DNA of 64,000 nt from Aulosira sp. FACHB-615 (lineage in GTDB: Bacteria; Cyanobacteriota; Cyanobacteriia; Cyanobacteriales; Nostocaceae). Positions 60,755 through 64,000 of the stretch are shown here, piece by piece; position 1 is the stretch's first letter; each line of letters begins with the position of its first letter. Location of the stretch: the NCBI RefSeq assembly GCF_014698045.1, contig NZ_JACJSE010000008.1, positions 1-64,000 on the forward strand, given 5' to 3'. A model generated the notes under the pieces. The model worked only from the letters and a program-made list of their open reading frames with translations, was not told the origin of the DNA and ran no database searches. The position numbers and the translations under genes were made by a program.

Positions 60755-62557
60755 ATGACATCTATTCTGCTGAATAATCGCTATCAAGTTATCCAGGTAC
60801 TCGGTGCTGGTGGATTTGGGGAAACCTTTTTGGCAGAAGATACCCACATGCCTTCTCGCCGTCGCTGTGTGATTAAGCAATTAAAACCAATTGCCAATGA
60901 TCCTCAAACCTACGCCTTGATTCAGCAACGTTTTGAAAGGGAAGCAGCCACGTTAGAGTATCTGGGCGAAAGTAGTGACCAAATTCCTCGACTCCATGCT
61001 TATTTTTCGGAAAATGGGCTGTTTTATCTGGTACAAGAATGGATTCACGGTGCAACGTTAACTCATGTTGTCGAAACGAAAGGATGCCAAAGTGAAACCA
61101 TAGTCCGAGAAATTCTCTTGAGTCTGCTATCGGTGTTGGATTATGTGCATAGCAAGGGCATCATTCATCGTGACATCAAACCAGATAATATTATTCTGCG
61201 CTCTGTTGATAGCAAGCCTGTGTTGATTGATTTTGGTGCAGTCAAAGAAACCATCCGCACAGTAGCAGTTAAACCAGGATATCCAACACAATCAATGGTG
61301 ATTGGTACACCAGGATACATGCCGAGTGAACAAGCAATTGGGCGGCCTGTTTACGCTACAGATATTTACAGTTTGGGTTTAACAGCGATTTATCTTTTGA
61401 CTGGGAAACAGCCTTCAGAATTACCCACACATCAACAAACCGGGGAAATTCTCTGGCAAAATTATGCGCCGCCAGTGTCACCCCAACTAGCAATGGTGCT
61501 GAATCAGGCAATTAAACCCCAGGCGAGCGATCGCTACAGTACGGCTAGTAAAATGCTTTATGCTTTAAACTCTACAGCTAATCTGCCTCCATCCCCTACT
61601 ATCAATCCTCGTCCAACCGAACTCCCATCAACTCAACAAACCCAAGCTGTTTCTCCTCCCCCAAAAATTTCACCGCAAAATTCTCAAAAACCAATTTGGA
61701 TATTTGGTGGTTTAATCGCCTTTGGTTTAATGACTGGGATAGGACTAGCTCGCTTAACCCGTCCCCAACAGTCGCAAGCACCCATCACCAACAATTCCGA
61801 CTCTCCATCATCTCCAATTTCATCTTCAGAACCCCAAGAGCCACCAGCCACCCCATTTTTGTCTACACCTAGCACTTCCCCACAGCCACCAATCAATTCA
61901 GATACTTTATCCGCCAACAATGGCACAACAGATTCTAACTCTCCAAATGAATCTCCAGAATCTCCAGTCATCACCAATGAGCAACCTGTAAATTCAGAAC
62001 CTGACAATTCCCCAACCACAACTGATTCTCAACCCACAGCCAGTCCCACACCAGAAGCACCCCCGGTAGAGCCAGAAAAACCAAATAAATCAAAAAAAGT
62101 TAGTACCACTAGCCGTCAAAGCGTTCCCGCATTCCCTACAGGGACAGACAGAAGCACCGTAGAAGCAACTCTCGGCAGACCCAAAAGGGATTTCAGAGGT
62201 TTGTGGGGTGATACTCGCGCTGTCACTTACAAAGTCGTCCCAAATCAAATCGACTTGGGCTATTTATTCGACCGTAATTCTGGCAGGTTGGTGCAAACTG
62301 AAGCCGCATTTGCTCAATCTGTAGACCCACAAGTGATGCAAAATACTTTAAGTGGAATGCTAAACGGTCGAGTCACTCCCGAAATTCAGCAAAAACTCAC
62401 ACAACTCCAGCAGCGTCAAAAAGATGATTTCAGTTTTAATTTAGGTTCTGTGAAAGGACAAGTTGTCCGCCAGAATTGTGATTTTATTTATATCAGCATC
62501 TGGGAAGCTGACTTACATCCCATTGGCGACCCATCGTCTGCTAAACAATGTTCGTAA
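60755..62557 (+). CDS. Membrane Ser/Thr protein kinase with C-terminal sensor-like domain
   Basis: The kinase domain spans about 10-272: G-loop GAGGFG (17-22), K41, HRD (138-140), DFG (159-161), and the activation segment TPGYMPSEQ. All catalytic residues are present. A membrane helix (313-333) and a long Ser/Pro/Thr-rich linker (340-450) lead to a C-terminal domain (about 455-600: FPTGTDRSTVEATLGRPKRD; FRGLWGDTRAVTYKVVPNQI; FDRNSGRLVQTEAAFAQ) that would be outside the cytoplasm. The linker would span the periplasmic gap. Likely transmits an envelope signal by phosphorylation; substrate unknown. Confidence 0.88.
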   Translation: MTSILLNNRYQVIQVLGAGGFGETFLAEDTHMPSRRRCVIKQLKPIANDPQTYALIQQRFEREAATLEYLGESSDQIPRLHAYFSENGLFYLVQEWIHGATLTHVVETKGCQSETIVREILLSLLSVLDYVHSKGIIHRDIKPDNIILRSVDSKPVLIDFGAVKETIRTVAVKPGYPTQSMVIGTPGYMPSEQAIGRPVYATDIYSLGLTAIYLLTGKQPSELPTHQQTGEILWQNYAPPVSPQLAMVLNQAIKPQASDRYSTASKMLYALNSTANLPPSPTINPRPTELPSTQQTQAVSPPPKISPQNSQKPIWIFGGLIAFGLMTGIGLARLTRPQQSQAPITNNSDSPSSPISSSEPQEPPATPFLSTPSTSPQPPINSDTLSANNGTTDSNSPNESPESPVITNEQPVNSEPDNSPTTTDSQPTASPTPEAPPVEPEKPNKSKKVSTTSRQSVPAFPTGTDRSTVEATLGRPKRDFRGLWGDTRAVTYKVVPNQIDLGYLFDRNSGRLVQTEAAFAQSVDPQVMQNTLSGMLNGRVTPEIQQKLTQLQQRQKDDFSFNLGSVKGQVVRQNCDFIYISIWEADLHPIGDPSSAKQCS

Positions 62558-62565
62558 AATTTGGG

Positions 62566-62695
62566 AAAGGGACGAGGGGGACGAGGGGACAAGGTGGATA
62601 AGGTGGACAAGGTGGAAACTATATTTCTTCTCCCTTGTCTCCCCTCTCTCCCTTGTCTCCCCCCTCTCCCTTGTCTCCCCCCTCTCCCTTGTCTA
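62566..62695. repeat. Purine and pyrimidine minisatellite forming a hairpin
   Basis: Left of the gap is a run of GGGACGAGGGGGACGAGG, then 9-bp repeats of AAGGTGGAC type (62590-62617). The right side is pyrimidine-rich with four CCCTTGTC units at 18-bp spacing (62632, 62650, 62668, 62686). Left and right are partly complementary, so it could form a hairpin. It lies between convergent genes and may terminate either. Confidence 0.65.
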
Positions 62696-62715
62696 ATACC
62701 ACTCAACACTCAGCC

Positions 62716-63903
62716 CTAAAACGGATAAACAGGCAACGTAAAGTGAAACCAGGCTCCACCGTTAGGTGTAGAATCTACCCAAATTTGACCGTAATGCGCC
62801 CGAATAATTCGCTGGCATAAACACAAACCAATGCCATATCCGTCAGTACCTTCATCTCTTTGCAGGCGGAAGTGGTTCTCAAAAATTAATTCACGACTTT
62901 CGGCGGGAATACCAGGGCCAGTATCGCCCACGCTAAACTGCACTTTTTGGGTGGTGCGGTGCAAGCCGGCAACAGTAATTTTACCGCCTACTGGTGTATA
63001 TTTGATAGCATTATCCAAGAGGTTGACGACGACTTGGCGAATGCGTTCTGGATCGGCATAGACGCAAGGCAGGTCTGAGGGAATATCTGTTTCTAGGGTT
63101 TGGGATTTGGCGGTGTAGCGATCGCCTAATTCCTCTAACACTTCTAAACAAAGTTGTCCAAGTTCAATTTTTTGCGGTATAATTGGAAACTCTTTATCAC
63201 TGCCTCTGCCTACCTGCAACAAATCAGCAATTAAGCGGTCAATTAACTTGGTTTGAGTCCGAGCTTGTTTTAACAAATGGGCGGCCATAGCTGGCTTGAG
63301 ACGTTGAAAGCTGCCTGATTCTATATTGTAATTAGATTGCAGTGTTTCAATAGCGATCGCTGCCGCCGTTAAAGGATTCCGCAAGTCATGAGCCAACATC
63401 GCTATGACTCGATCTTTGAACTGTAATTGCTCCTGAAGTTTTTCCTTTTCTTGTTTCAAATGAAAGATTTCATCAGAAAGTTTAATCAGTTCGGCGGAAA
63501 CAGCAACAGAATTAATTGTTGATTTGGGTGGTGATACCCGACTATTTTCATCGATACGTTCTTGAAAATCTTCTTGCAATTTTAAATAAGCGTCTACAGC
63601 AGTTTGCCAACGCGGCCACCAGTTTTTTAATTGAGCAATAATATTACTTCCAGCCAGAACTTGCCTTGGTTCTGGATGAATTTTAATCAACGCTGGCGTA
63701 GCTACTAACTTAAAATGTTCGGCTAGATACGGTTGTTGACCGACATCAATAATTTGGACTTCAAAGTGATACTCTGCCTGCAACTCTTTTAAGTAAGAGC
63801 GTATTCGCTGTACCTGTTGTCGAGACTGGGGTCTGCCATCGACAAACAGCAACAACTGTAGAGGAGCCTCAAAATAATTAGGCTGATCCTGGGAAACTTG
63901 CAT
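62716..63903 (-). CDS. sasA: Circadian adaptive-response sensor kinase SasA
   Basis: The 395-residue protein has an N-terminal KaiB-like thioredoxin-fold domain (LQLLLFVDGRPQSRQQVQRI; YLAEHFKLVATPALIKIHPE), a linker with coiled coil, a HisKA domain with H172 (MLAHDLRNPLTAAAIAIETL) and a HATPase_c domain (VVNLLDNAIKYTPVGGKITV; GDTGPGIPAESRELIFENHF). In cyanobacteria SasA binds KaiC and phosphorylates RpaA to drive circadian output. ATG 63903 is preferred; a TTG at 63930 would add nine residues. No kai genes or rpaA are in this window. Confidence 0.95.
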   Translation of the reverse strand: MQVSQDQPNYFEAPLQLLLFVDGRPQSRQQVQRIRSYLKELQAEYHFEVQIIDVGQQPYLAEHFKLVATPALIKIHPEPRQVLAGSNIIAQLKNWWPRWQTAVDAYLKLQEDFQERIDENSRVSPPKSTINSVAVSAELIKLSDEIFHLKQEKEKLQEQLQFKDRVIAMLAHDLRNPLTAAAIAIETLQSNYNIESGSFQRLKPAMAAHLLKQARTQTKLIDRLIADLLQVGRGSDKEFPIIPQKIELGQLCLEVLEELGDRYTAKSQTLETDIPSDLPCVYADPERIRQVVVNLLDNAIKYTPVGGKITVAGLHRTTQKVQFSVGDTGPGIPAESRELIFENHFRLQRDEGTDGYGIGLCLCQRIIRAHYGQIWVDSTPNGGAWFHFTLPVYPF

Positions 63904-64000
63904 GTAATCGTGTTTCAGCACTGGTAACAACCTGGCAACGCTTTGCAGAAGATGAAATTGACTAACGGTTGTCGATGGTCGTTGTTTTTATCAATTTAAT

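Overview
The window reads as chromosome of a filamentous, probably heterocyst-forming cyanobacterium (Nostocales: Nostoc, Calothrix or a relative). The evidence is the split RNA polymerase beta-prime subunit (rpoC1 and rpoC2, the latter with the long cyanobacterial insertion), a circadian SasA kinase, a CpcS/CpeS-type bilin lyase, CRR7, DUF2839 and DUF2854 proteins shared with chloroplasts, an XisH/XisI pair, many HIP1 octamers (GCGATCGC), and heptamer tandem repeats in many intergenic spaces. The assignment is inferred from gene content; no database was searched.

Layout. 1-6.5 kb: a TPR protein at the left edge, an exported helical protein, an M48 protease, a helicase-like protein with lost ATPase motifs, DUF2839 and a bilin lyase. 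6.5-12.2 kb: an RND efflux adaptor/pump pair and a GT2 glycosyltransferase. 12.4-16.8 kb: a translation and transcription block, rplS, tRNA-Trp, secE, nusG, rplK, rplA, L10 leader, rplJ, rplL. 16.9-23 kb: a response regulator/GGDEF protein, CRR7, DUF2854, a small helical protein, a receiver-only regulator and ppk1. 23.2-29.9 kb (minus strand): a chaperone-usher pilus-like operon with two pilin-like exported proteins, a PapD-like chaperone and a 1470-residue usher carrying a repeat-rich N-terminal extension. 30.4-41.7 kb: an orphan histidine kinase, DUF2267, a Cys-motif secreted protein, a small MITE, a membrane-anchored repeat protein, Hsp33, a frameshifted ankyrin gene, Uma2, a universal stress protein and hisD. 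41.8-53.7 kb: a possible 6S-like RNA, rpsT, tatD, then rpoB-rpoC1-rpoC2. 53.9-64 kb: a GIY-YIG-like protein, a secreted TPR-CHAT protein with a CHAT pseudogene beside it that is split by a small inserted element, a heptad-peptide repeat region, xisH-xisI, a Ser/Thr kinase and sasA.

How it fits together. The ribosomal and RNA polymerase genes form the usual core operons, with L10 autoregulation visible as a leader RNA. The accessory parts are signalling (GGDEF, receivers, histidine and Ser/Thr kinases), envelope functions (pilus-like operon, efflux pump, exported proteins) and repeat proteins. Mobile DNA is limited to non-autonomous elements: a 181-bp MITE with 10-bp target duplications, a ~103-bp element inside the CHAT pseudogene, dispersed palindromes and heptamer arrays. 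I saw no transposase, CRISPR array, prophage or rRNA. The most novel-looking items are the chaperone-usher locus with its odd usher, the reconstructable insertion in the CHAT pseudogene, the heptad-peptide repeat region, and the ATPase-dead helicase family member.
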